The notes under the pieces are model-generated. The model worked only from the letters and a program-made list of their open reading frames with translations, was not told the DNA's origin and did not search any database. Made by a program: the position numbers and the translations under genes. A DNA stretch of 10,170 nt from Hydrogenophaga sp. (lineage in GTDB: Bacteria > Pseudomonadota > Gammaproteobacteria > Burkholderiales > Burkholderiaceae_C): assembly GCA_030684755.1 (NCBI GenBank), contig JAUXXN010000549.1, positions 1 through 10,170 of the forward strand, written 5' to 3'. How positions within the stretch are numbered: the stretch's first letter is position 1; the number at the start of each line of letters is the position of its first letter. Shown here piece by piece: positions 1 through 6,843 of this stretch.

Positions 1-888
1 CACGCCCGCGCAGTGCGCAATGGCCAGGAAGTGAAGCACCGCGTTGGTCGACCCGCCGGTTGCCATGATCACGGCCACCGCGTTCTCGATGGATTTGCGG
101 GTGACGATGTCGCGCGGCTTGATGTCCTGGCGGATGGCTTCGATCAGCACCCGGGCCGACTCCTTGGCCGACGCCACCTTTTCTTCATGCACGTTGGCCA
201 TGGTGGAGGAGTAGGGCAGCGAGATGCCCAGGGCCTCGAAGGCCGAGCTCATGGTGTTGGCGGTGTACATGCCGCCGCAGGAGCCGGTGCCGGGGATGGC
301 ACGTTTCTCGATCTCCAGCAAGTCGGCGTCGCTCATGTTGCCGGCGGCGTTCTGGCCCACGGCCTCGAACACGCTGACGATGTTGAGGTCTTCGCCCTTG
401 TACTTGCCCGGCAGGATGGTGCCGCCGTACACATAGATGGCCGGCACGTTGGCGCGCAGCATGCCCATCAAGCCACCGGGCATGTTCTTGTCACACCCGC
501 CAATGACGACCACGCCGTCCATCCACTGGCCCTGCACGCACGTTTCCACGCAATCCGAAATCACCTCGCGAGATACCAGCGAGTACTTCATGCCCTCGGT
601 GCCCATGGCCATGCCATCTGAAATGGTCGGGGTGCCGAACACCTGGGCGTTGCCGCCAGCTTCCTCAATGCCGGCAATGGCTGCCTCGGCCAGTTTCTGC
701 AGGCCCGAGTTGCACGGCGTGATGGTGCTGTGACCGTTCGCCACGCCGACCATGGGCTTCACAAAGTCACCTTCATCGTAGCCCATGGCGTAGTACATGG
801 ACCGGTTGGGTGCGCGCGACTTGCCCTGGGTGATGTTCGCGCTGCGGCGGTTGATGGGCTGGATCGGGATGGTTTTGGATTCGGCCAT
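1..888 (-). CDS. ilvD: Dihydroxy-acid dehydratase, three-cysteine [2Fe-2S]-type (N-terminal 296 residues, 3' part outside window)
   Basis: This cytoplasmic iron-sulfur enzyme dehydrates 2,3-dihydroxy-3-methylbutanoate (or -pentanoate) to the 2-keto acid in valine, leucine and isoleucine synthesis. Reading leftward from ATG at 888, the frame stays open to the window edge and gives 296 residues, about half of the roughly 560 usual for this subgroup. Visible motifs are TPCN (Cys59), [10 protein letters not shown] (Cys132), [12 protein letters not shown] (Cys204) and [11 protein letters not shown] near the edge. By family knowledge these three cysteines match the cluster ligands of the [2Fe-2S] enzymes such as the plant and mycobacterial ones. 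The start is the only good one: [16 protein letters not shown] fits the family, and a weak purine stretch (GAAGAGA) lies upstream. It is divergent from a second, E. coli-type IlvD. Because the C-terminal half is missing, a sugar-acid dehydratase of the same superfamily cannot be fully excluded, but the N-terminal sequence looks like DHAD. Confidence 0.9.
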   Translation of the reverse strand, partial: MAESKTIPIQPINRRSANITQGKSRAPNRSMYYAMGYDEGDFVKPMVGVANGHSTITPCNSGLQKLAEAAIAGIEEAGGNAQVFGTPTISDGMAMGTEGMKYSLVSREVISDCVETCVQGQWMDGVVVIGGCDKNMPGGLMGMLRANVPAIYVYGGTILPGKYKGEDLNIVSVFEAVGQNAAGNMSDADLLEIEKRAIPGTGSCGGMYTANTMSSAFEALGISLPYSSTMANVHEEKVASAKESARVLIEAIRQDIKPRDIVTRKSIENAVAVIMATGGSTNAVLHFLAIAHCAGV

Positions 889-955
889 GGTGGGTCTCTT
901 CTGTCGGGTGGGTGGGCGCTGGTGTGTCGTGTTGCTGGGCTGGCGGACACCCCGC

Positions 956-999
956 CTTATAGCCCACGAGGCATAACCCGCTGCGGGGTGGGCGATAAT
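956..999. promoter_or_regulatory. Candidate divergent promoter pair with inverted repeat between the two ilvD genes
   Basis: The arms TTATAGCCCAC (957-967) and GTGGGCGATAA (988-998) are reverse complements at 10 of 11 positions, with a 20-bp spacer. Each arm runs into a -10-like hexamer: GATAAT at 994-999 for the rightward gene, and TATAAG (complement of 956-961) for the leftward gene. That would give leaders of roughly 40 nt and 60 nt. No good -35 hexamer is visible for either, as expected of activator-dependent promoters, so a regulator binding the symmetric site is an inference. A second, overlapping repeat (CACCCCGC 948-955, GCGGGGTG 983-990) could be an alternative structure. Confidence 0.4.
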
Positions 1000-1046
1000 T
1001 GCAGACGCTTTTTCCTTCCCTGAACCCTTCCAGTCGAAGCCTCACC

Positions 1047-2906
1047 ATGCCCGCTTACCGCTCCAAAACTTCCACTGCCGGCCGCAACATGGCGGGCGCC
1101 CGTTCACTTTGGCGTGCCACCGGCATGAAAGACGGCGACTTTGAAAAGCCGATCATTGCCATCGCCAACTCGTTCACCCAGTTTGTGCCGGGTCACGTGC
1201 ATTTGAAAGATCTGGGCCAGCTGGTGGCCCGCGAGATCGAGGCCGTTGGCGGCGTGGCGAAAGAGTTCAACACCATCGCGGTAGACGATGGCATTGCCAT
1301 GGGCCACGACGGGATGCTGTATTCGCTGCCCAGCCGCGAGCTGATCGCCGACTCGGTGGAATACATGGTCAACGCCCACTGCGCCGACGCGCTGGTATGT
1401 ATCTCCAACTGCGACAAGATCACCCCCGGCATGCTGATGGCCGCGATGCGCCTGAACATCCCCGTGGTGTTTGTGTCGGGCGGTCCCATGGAAGCCGGCA
1501 AAGTGCGTCTGGCCAACCCGCAAACCCAGGTGGTGGAGTTCAAGAAGCTCGATCTGGTGGATGCCATGGTGATGGCGGTGGATGACAGCGTGAGCGATGC
1601 CGACCTGGCCGAAGTGGAGCGCTCGGCCTGCCCCACCTGCGGTTCGTGCTCTGGCATGTTCACCGCCAATTCCATGAACTGCCTGGCCGAGGCGCTGGGC
1701 CTGGCACTGCCCGGCAATGGCACGGTGCTGGCCACCCACGCCGACCGCGAGCAGCTGTTCAAGCGGGCAGGGCGCCTGGCTGTGGATTTGTGCAAGCGCC
1801 ACTACGAGCAGGAAGACGCCTCGGTGCTGCCGCGCTCGATGGGCTTTAAGGCCTTTGAGAACGCGATCACGCTGGACATCGCCATGGGCGGCTCGACCAA
1901 TACCATTCTGCACATCCTGGCCATCGCCCAAGAAGCCGAGATCGACTTCACCATGGCCGACATCGACCGGCTGTCGCGCGTGGTGCCGCAGTTGTGCAAG
2001 GTGGCACCCAACACCAACAAGTACCACATTGAAGACGTGCACCGCGCTGGGGGCATCATGGCCATCCTGGGTGAACTGGACCGCGCGGGCAAGCTGCACA
2101 CCGATGTGCCCACCATCCACAGCAAGACCATGAAGGACGCGCTGGACGCCTGGGACATCGCCCGCCAGCCGTCGGAAGAGGTCAAGACCTTCTATAGGGC
2201 CGGTCCGGCCGGGATTCCCACCCAGGTGGCATTCAGCCAGGCCACCCGCTGGCCCAGCCTGGATGTGGACCGCGCCGAAGGTTGCATCCGCTCGGGTGAG
2301 CACGCCTTCTCGCAAGAGGGCGGCTTGGCCGTGCTGCGCGGCAACATTGCGCTGGACGGTTGCGTGGTGAAAACCGCTGGTGTGGATGAATCGATTCTGG
2401 TGTTCGAAGGCTCGGCCTTTGTGACCGAGTCGCAAGACGAAGCCGTGGCGCAGATTCTGGCCGACAACGTGAAGGCCGGCGACGTGGTGATCGTGCGCTA
2501 CGAAGGACCCAAAGGCGGCCCCGGCATGCAAGAAATGCTCTACCCGACCAGCTACATCAAGTCCAAGGGCTTGGGCAAAGCCTGCGCGCTGCTCACCGAT
2601 GGGCGCTTCTCGGGCGGCACATCGGGCCTGTCCATTGGACATTGCTCGCCCGAAGCGGCTGCCGGTGGCGCCATTGGCCTGGTGCGCAACGGCGACAAGA
2701 TCCGCATCGACATTCCCAACCGCAGCATCAACCTGATGGTGAGCGACGAAGAGCTGGCCAATCGCCGTGCCGAGCAGGATGCGAAAGGCTGGAAACCTGT
2801 GCTGCCACGCCCGCGAAAGGTGTCGGCCGCGCTCAAGGCTTACGCGCTGCTGGCCACCTCGGCCGACAAGGGCGCCGTGCGCGACCTATCGCTGCTTGGC
2901 GACTGA
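1047..2906 (+). CDS. ilvD: Dihydroxy-acid dehydratase, E. coli type
   Basis: This is the same reaction of branched-chain amino acid synthesis, by a full-length enzyme of 619 residues (E. coli IlvD is about 616). The sequence follows E. coli IlvD along its whole length from memory: [20 protein letters not shown] at the N-terminus, SFTQFVPGH (residues 42-50), [10 protein letters not shown] (Cys122), [19 protein letters not shown] (Cys195, 198, 201), [35 protein letters not shown] with the likely catalytic serine, and the ending [17 protein letters not shown]. The position of the first cluster cysteine of the [2Fe-2S] group is Gly49 here. The E. coli enzyme was characterised as an oxygen-sensitive [4Fe-4S] protein. 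The ATG at 1047 was chosen because MPAYRS matches the family start; an in-frame TTG at 999 overlaps the -10 candidate and is unlikely. The Shine-Dalgarno is weak. lgt follows after 78 bases. Confidence 0.96.
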   Translation: MPAYRSKTSTAGRNMAGARSLWRATGMKDGDFEKPIIAIANSFTQFVPGHVHLKDLGQLVAREIEAVGGVAKEFNTIAVDDGIAMGHDGMLYSLPSRELIADSVEYMVNAHCADALVCISNCDKITPGMLMAAMRLNIPVVFVSGGPMEAGKVRLANPQTQVVEFKKLDLVDAMVMAVDDSVSDADLAEVERSACPTCGSCSGMFTANSMNCLAEALGLALPGNGTVLATHADREQLFKRAGRLAVDLCKRHYEQEDASVLPRSMGFKAFENAITLDIAMGGSTNTILHILAIAQEAEIDFTMADIDRLSRVVPQLCKVAPNTNKYHIEDVHRAGGIMAILGELDRAGKLHTDVPTIHSKTMKDALDAWDIARQPSEEVKTFYRAGPAGIPTQVAFSQATRWPSLDVDRAEGCIRSGEHAFSQEGGLAVLRGNIALDGCVVKTAGVDESILVFEGSAFVTESQDEAVAQILADNVKAGDVVIVRYEGPKGGPGMQEMLYPTSYIKSKGLGKACALLTDGRFSGGTSGLSIGHCSPEAAAGGAIGLVRNGDKIRIDIPNRSINLMVSDEELANRRAEQDAKGWKPVLPRPRKVSAALKAYALLATSADKGAVRDLSLLGD

Positions 2907-2984
2907 CACCCCCGCAGCAGCACGGGCAGGCAGGCCGGTACCGCTCGGGCCATCGGGCGGCTCTTGCGTGCACAATCACAGACC

Positions 2985-3791
2985 ATGCTGATCCATCCTC
3001 AAATTGACCCTGTCGCACTGCAGCTCGGGCCTGTGGCCATTCACTGGTACGGGCTGACCTACCTGGCCGCTTTTGGTCTTTTCATGCTGCTGGCCAATGC
3101 CCGGCTGCGGCATCTGCCGTTTTCTGCCGTGCAGCAGCCCTCTCCCTGGGTTCGTCGCGATGTGGAAGACATCCTGTTCCTCGGTGTCGTGGGCGTGGTG
3201 CTGGGTGGGCGTGTGGGGTACTGCCTGTTTTATAAGCCCGCCTATTACCTGGCGAATCCGCTGGAGATCTTTGCCGTCTGGCAAGGCGGTATGAGTTTTC
3301 ATGGCGGTATGCTGGGCGTGATGCTGGCCATGGTCTGGTTCGCGCACAGCCGCCAGCGGCCGTTTCTGCAAGTGATGGATTTCGTGGCGCCTTGTGTGCC
3401 CACCGGACTGGCAGCCGGGCGCCTGGGCAATTTCATCAACGGCGAGCTGTGGGGCCGCGTGGCCGACCCGTCGCTGCCCTGGGGCATGGTGTTTCGGGGT
3501 GCGGGCGATTTGCCCCGTCACCCGTCGCAGGTCTATCAGTTTTTGCTCGAAGGTGTGCTGTTGTTTGTGCTGTTGTGGCTGTATGCGCGCAAGCCCCGGG
3601 CGGCTGGCCAAGTGTCGGCGGTGTTTTTGTTCGGTTACGGCGTGTTCCGCTTCATCGCCGAATTTTTCCGCGAACCCGATGCCCATCTGGGCCTGCTGTC
3701 GCTGGGCATGAGCATGGGCCAGTGGCTGTGCGTGCCCATGATGCTGAGCGGGGCCGGGCTGTGGTGGTGGTTTGGGCGCAAGAAGGGGTGA
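2985..3791 (+). CDS. lgt: Prolipoprotein diacylglyceryl transferase
   Basis: Lgt is an inner-membrane enzyme that moves diacylglycerol from phosphatidylglycerol onto the lipobox cysteine of prolipoproteins, the first step of lipoprotein maturation. The product is 268 residues, somewhat shorter than E. coli Lgt (about 291). Family motifs are in order: [13 protein letters not shown] (15-27), [10 protein letters not shown] (74-83), [11 protein letters not shown] (101-111, with His106), the Lgt signature [15 protein letters not shown] (144-158, with Arg146 and Asn149), [10 protein letters not shown] and [12 protein letters not shown] (221-232, with Arg222). Several hydrophobic segments fit a polytopic membrane protein. 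The ATG at 2985 gives [23 protein letters not shown], the expected N-terminus; an in-frame TTG at 2964 adds seven unlikely residues. A CACAAT hexamer lies at 2971-2976 just before the start, so a promoter with a very short leader is possible but not shown. The next gene starts 6 bases after the stop. Confidence 0.97.
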   Translation: MLIHPQIDPVALQLGPVAIHWYGLTYLAAFGLFMLLANARLRHLPFSAVQQPSPWVRRDVEDILFLGVVGVVLGGRVGYCLFYKPAYYLANPLEIFAVWQGGMSFHGGMLGVMLAMVWFAHSRQRPFLQVMDFVAPCVPTGLAAGRLGNFINGELWGRVADPSLPWGMVFRGAGDLPRHPSQVYQFLLEGVLLFVLLWLYARKPRAAGQVSAVFLFGYGVFRFIAEFFREPDAHLGLLSLGMSMGQWLCVPMMLSGAGLWWWFGRKKG

Positions 3792-3797
3792 GCAGCC

Positions 3798-4565
3798 ATG
3801 AGTGGCGCTGTTTTGATGCACTGCGAAGGGCCGCTGGCCTGCGTGACACTGAGCCATCCGGGCCGCTTCAATGCCATGTCGCGCGCCATGTGGCGCCAAC
3901 TGAAAACCGTTTTTGAAGACTTACAGAACCGCGCCGTTGTGCGCGCTGTTCTGGTCTGTGGGCAGGATGGGCATTTTTGTGCCGGTGGCGACATCAGCGA
4001 ATACCCCGCGTTTCGGTTTGACGAGGCGGGTTTGCGCGATTTTCATGAAAACGATGTGTGGGGCGGCCTGAGCGCCATGCTGGCCTGCGACGTGCCCATA
4101 TTTGCGCAGATTGAGGGCCATTGCATGGGAGCCGGGGTCGAAATAGCCAGTTGTTGCGACATTCGACTGGCGGGCGAAAGTGCCCGCTTTGGTGCACCCA
4201 TTGCCCGTTTGGGCTTCCCCATGGCCCCGCGCGAGGCACAGTTGGTGGCCCGCGAGCTGGGTTTGACCACCGCGCGCGAAATGCTGTTAGAGGCTGCCGT
4301 GCTGGACGCTGCCATCATGCAGGCGCGCGGCTTTGTGCAGGCGGTTTGGCCAGATGCCGATGTCGCCCATCTTGCACGCTCCCGCGCACTGCGCGCCACG
4401 CAACTGGCACAGCAAGCAGCCCGACTCAACAAACAAACCCTGCGCAGCATCACCGCGCAAGCTGTGCCGCCCGAGTTGCTGGCCATGGCCTACAAGTACG
4501 CCGACAGCGCCGAACACCGCGAGGGCGTGGCCGCTTTCATGGCCAAGCGCAAACCTGCTTTTTGA
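3798..4565 (+). CDS. Enoyl-CoA hydratase/isomerase (crotonase) family protein with one catalytic Glu missing
   Basis: A 255-residue soluble crotonase-fold protein, normal length for the family, acting on an acyl-CoA thioester. The first oxyanion-hole segment is FCAGGDI (60-66) and the second is CMGAGVEIASCCDIRLA (109-125). Glu115 aligns with Glu144 of rat enoyl-CoA hydratase. The partner Glu164 should fall at residue 135 but is Ile (FGAPIARLGF, 131-140), so classical two-glutamate hydration of an enoyl-CoA is doubtful. Isomerase, decarboxylase or thioesterase-like activity is possible; the substrate is unknown. The start has a good ribosome site: AAGGGGTGA overlaps the end of lgt, 6 bases upstream. 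The stop TGA (4563-4565) shares its last base with an ATG in the matB frame, so translation of the two is probably coupled. The pairing with malonyl-CoA synthetase hints at a malonyl- or methylmalonyl-CoA substrate; that is inference. Confidence 0.88.
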   Translation: MSGAVLMHCEGPLACVTLSHPGRFNAMSRAMWRQLKTVFEDLQNRAVVRAVLVCGQDGHFCAGGDISEYPAFRFDEAGLRDFHENDVWGGLSAMLACDVPIFAQIEGHCMGAGVEIASCCDIRLAGESARFGAPIARLGFPMAPREAQLVARELGLTTAREMLLEAAVLDAAIMQARGFVQAVWPDADVAHLARSRALRATQLAQQAARLNKQTLRSITAQAVPPELLAMAYKYADSAEHREGVAAFMAKRKPAF

Positions 4566-4597
4566 TGCATTTTTCGATGCACGCTACCCCATCCACC

Positions 4598-6151
4598 ATG
4601 ACCAACCACAACCTGTTCGCCGCGCTGCGCGCAGCTTTCCCCGAAGACCTCGACCGCGTGGCGGTGGAAACCGTGGACCCGGACGGACCCAGCCTACGCT
4701 ACAGCTGGCGCGACCTGGACCGCGCCACCGCCATGATGGCCAATTTGCTGGCCTCGCTGGATCTGCCCGTCGGCGCGCGCGTGGCGGTGCAGGTCGAAAA
4801 GTCGGTGGAAGCCCTGGTGTTGTACCTGGCCACGTTGCGCGCGGGCTATGTGTTCCTGCCGCTCAATACCGCCTACCAAAGCGCAGAGATTGAGTATTTC
4901 GTGGGCAACGCAGAACCCGCGGTGGTGGTGTGCAGCCCGAAAAACTTTGGCTGGGTGTCCAAGATTGCCTTCAACGCCGGCACGCGCCATGTGTTCACGC
5001 TGGACGACGCGCGCAACGGCAGCTTGCTTGAGCGCGCAGCCCACCACAGCGACGTGCACCAGCCCGCCCAGTGTGCGGCCAATGACCCGGCCGTGATCAT
5101 CTACACCAGTGGCACCACCGGGCGCAGCAAAGGCGCCATGCTGTCGCACGGCAATGTGTTGAGCAACGCCCAGGTGCTGCGCACCTACTGGGACTGGCAG
5201 CCTGACGATGTGCTCATCCACGCCTTGCCCATTTTTCATGTGCATGGCCTGTTTGTGGCCATTCACGGTGCGTTCATCAACGGCAGCCCCATGCTGTGGT
5301 TAAACAAATTTGATGCGCCCACGGTGGTGTCACTTTTCCCCCGCGCTACCGTGTTCATGGGTGTGCCCACGCTGTATGTGCGCATGCTGGCCGAGCCCGC
5401 GCTCACCCCGCAGCAGGCGGCCCACATGCGGCTGTTCATCTCCGGCTCAGCCCCGCTGCTGATCGAAACCTTCAACGACTGGAAGAGCCGCACCGACCAC
5501 ACCATTCTGGAGCGCTATGGCATGAGTGAAACGGTGATGCTCACCTCGAACCCCTGCGGCGCCGATGCCCGTTTCGGCAACCAGACCGAGCGGCGGGGCT
5601 CTACGGTGGGTTTCCCCTTGCCGGGCGTGGACCTGCGGGTGATGGGCGACGCGGGCCAGGCGCTGCCAGCGGGTGAGATTGGGGGCATTCAGGTGCGCGG
5701 TCCCAATGTGTTCCAAGGCTATTGGCGCATGCCCGAAAAAACCGCCGAAGAATTCACCGCCGACGGCTTTTTCAAGACCGGCGACGTGGGCCGTGTGGAC
5801 GCCCGCGGCTACGTGTGCATCGTGGGGCGCAGTAAAGACCTCATCATCTCGGGCGGTTACAACGTCTACCCGGCCGAAATTGAGGGCTTCATCAACGAAC
5901 TGCCCGGCGTGGCCGAAAGCGCACTGGTGGGTGTGCCCCACCCCGACTTTGGCGAAGTGGGTGTGGCGGTGGTGATCGCCAAACCCGGCGCCACTCTGGA
6001 CGCGGACCAAATCATTGCGGCACTTAAGTCAATCCTGGCGAATTTCAAAATTCCCAAGCGCTGTTTTGTCGTGACCGAATTGCCGCGCAACACCATGGGC
6101 AAGGTGCAAAAGAACCTGCTGCGCGAGCAATATAAAAACGAGTTTGCCTGA
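4598..6151 (+). CDS. matB: Malonyl-CoA synthetase (MatB-like acyl-CoA ligase)
   Basis: A cytoplasmic ANL-superfamily ligase that makes malonyl-CoA from malonate, CoA and ATP via malonyl-AMP. Numbering from 4598 (517 residues; family about 500-515), motifs are: VEKSVEALVLYLATLRAGYVF (67-87), the AMP-binding loop YTSGTTGRSKGA (169-180), LFISGSAPLL (279-288), ERYGMSE (305-311), TGD (394-396), VGRSKDLIISGGYNVYPAEIE (409-429) and the C-terminal catalytic lysine in PRNTMGKVQK (Lys502). Many stretches are identical to Rhodopseudomonas MatB as I recall it, including LIHALPIFHVHGLFVA and NVFQGYWRMPEKT. The 4598 ATG gives MTNHNLFAALR, the usual family N-terminus. ATGs at 4565 and 4577 are in frame, and 4565 overlaps the upstream stop as TGATG, so a product with 11 more residues is a real alternative; no start has a clear Shine-Dalgarno. 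No MatA decarboxylase, malonate transporter or MatR regulator is in view. Confidence 0.92.
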   Translation: MTNHNLFAALRAAFPEDLDRVAVETVDPDGPSLRYSWRDLDRATAMMANLLASLDLPVGARVAVQVEKSVEALVLYLATLRAGYVFLPLNTAYQSAEIEYFVGNAEPAVVVCSPKNFGWVSKIAFNAGTRHVFTLDDARNGSLLERAAHHSDVHQPAQCAANDPAVIIYTSGTTGRSKGAMLSHGNVLSNAQVLRTYWDWQPDDVLIHALPIFHVHGLFVAIHGAFINGSPMLWLNKFDAPTVVSLFPRATVFMGVPTLYVRMLAEPALTPQQAAHMRLFISGSAPLLIETFNDWKSRTDHTILERYGMSETVMLTSNPCGADARFGNQTERRGSTVGFPLPGVDLRVMGDAGQALPAGEIGGIQVRGPNVFQGYWRMPEKTAEEFTADGFFKTGDVGRVDARGYVCIVGRSKDLIISGGYNVYPAEIEGFINELPGVAESALVGVPHPDFGEVGVAVVIAKPGATLDADQIIAALKSILANFKIPKRCFVVTELPRNTMGKVQKNLLREQYKNEFA

Positions 6152-6193
6152 AAAAATCGCTCAACGAAGAGTAAAACGGCGCACGCACAGCCG

Positions 6194-6245
6194 CCCAGGG
6201 GCACGGTGAAACCTGCTTTGCTGGGCCACCTGTGCAGCCCCTGGG
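6194..6245. terminator. Possible bidirectional hairpin between convergent matB and usp
   Basis: CCCAGGGGC (6194-6202) and GCCCCTGGG (6237-6245) are perfect 9-bp inverted arms. Inside the loop GGTG (6205-6208) and CACC (6227-6230) can extend the stem. It lies between the 3' ends of two convergent genes, where a shared terminator is expected. There is no T-run after the stem on either strand, so it does not meet the standard for an intrinsic terminator; it may be an intergenic repeat element instead. Confidence 0.35.
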
Positions 6246-6248
6246 GGT

Positions 6249-6276
6249 AACGCCGAAGGCTGAGCGGGGGGGCGTT
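6249..6276. repeat. Short inverted repeat next to the convergent hairpin
   Basis: AACGCC (6249-6254) and GGCGTT (6271-6276) flank a G-rich 16-base loop. The loop contains the start of a run of seven G (6266-6272), which continues into the right arm. Directly beside the larger hairpin, it makes the whole 6194-6276 interval look like a composite palindromic element of the kind scattered between genes in Comamonadaceae genomes. That likeness is from general recall and is not tested here. Confidence 0.3.
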
Positions 6277-6290
6277 CGTTTGGCGAGGGT

Positions 6291-6734
6291 TTATCTCAAC
6301 ACGAGCACCGGTGTGTGCGAATGGGTCAGCACCTGCTGCGTCTCGCTGCCCAGCAACAAACGCTTGATGCCACGGCGTCCGTGTGAGGCCATCACAATCA
6401 GATCGCAATGGTGGTGCTTGGCGGCGTCGATGATGGCCTCGGCAATCAGGTCCGACTTCACCGTGATGGCTTTGACCTTCACTTGTCGCAACTGACCCGC
6501 CGACTTCACCGCGTTGACCGCCTCCATGGCTTCGTCGTTCCACTGCTTTTCGACACGCTCCACCTCAGCTGCGGCCAAGGCCACGCCGCCTTCAAAGTAG
6601 GTTTGTGGATACTGCGGAACCACTTTCAGAGCCACCACTTCAGCACCGGTCAGGTCGGCCAAGTTGATAGCATGCTCGACCGCTTGCTCGGAGAGCTTCG
6701 ACCCATCGGTGGCCACCAGAATTCGTTTGTACAT
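6291..6734 (-). CDS. Universal stress protein, UspA family
   Basis: A 147-residue cytoplasmic single-domain Usp. The N-terminus MYKRILVATDGSKLSEQAVEHA is the standard first strand and loop with the conserved Asp. The C-terminal nucleotide loop is ASHG-(9 residues)-GS followed by PVLVLR at the end. This is the G2xG9xG(S/T) ATP-binding pattern with Ala in place of the first Gly, so ATP binding is likely but not proven. The start at 6734 is supported by an AAGGAAA ribosome site about 8 bases upstream and by family length; an in-frame start at 6782 would add 16 unrelated residues. Usps with this organisation help survival under energy or oxygen stress, without a known fixed substrate. The divergent neighbour is ccoI, and an FNR-type box lies 68 bases upstream, which points to induction at low oxygen. 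Confidence 0.93.
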   Translation of the reverse strand: MYKRILVATDGSKLSEQAVEHAINLADLTGAEVVALKVVPQYPQTYFEGGVALAAAEVERVEKQWNDEAMEAVNAVKSAGQLRQVKVKAITVKSDLIAEAIIDAAKHHHCDLIVMASHGRRGIKRLLLGSETQQVLTHSHTPVLVLR

Positions 6735-6795
6735 GCGGTATTTCCTTTGAATTTGCAACGGGAACCCTAGACTAACAAACATGCACCTATTCAGG

Positions 6796-6809
6796 TTGAC
6801 TTAAATCAA
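6796..6809 (-). promoter_or_regulatory. FNR/ANR-type box in the usp-ccoI intergenic region
   Basis: The plus strand reads TTGACTTAAATCAA, one base off the FNR/ANR consensus TTGAT-N4-ATCAA. Toward usp it reads TTGATTTAAGTCAA, 13 of 14 identical to the box before ccoN. In that direction a -10-like TAGTCT (complement of 6769-6774) follows 21 bases later, the spacing of an FNR class II promoter. The predicted transcription start near 6761 gives a 27-base leader holding the AAGGAAA ribosome site. Toward ccoI the same spacing puts a start near 6844, but no recognisable -10 is seen there. Regulation of ccoI by the same box is possible; regulation of usp fits better. Confidence 0.72.
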
Positions 6810-6843
6810 GCACATGAAACCTGACTTCCCTTACCCTCAGCAC

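Noticed and set aside
13..733. Plus-strand open frames across the left edge
   Set aside because: They are antisense to the leftward ilvD, whose conserved motifs account for the whole interval.
1104..2642. A 512-codon open frame on the minus strand opposite the full-length ilvD
   Set aside because: Its product is rich in His, Gly, Ala and Val with no recognisable domain, typical of the antisense frame of a GC-rich gene. The plus-strand IlvD is unambiguous over the same interval.
2907..2984. Possible intrinsic terminator between ilvD and lgt
   Set aside because: Only short GC-rich imperfect palindromes and no T-run; nothing that would separate the two genes with confidence.
2976..3899. A 307-codon minus-strand open frame opposite lgt
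   Set aside because: His/Gln/Pro-rich low-complexity product, antisense to clear Lgt motifs.
4121..4597. Upstream extension of the matB frame into the crotonase gene
   Set aside because: The extra residues are Arg/Pro-rich, out-of-frame translation of the preceding gene and do not resemble the family. Starts at 4565 or 4598 are the realistic ones.
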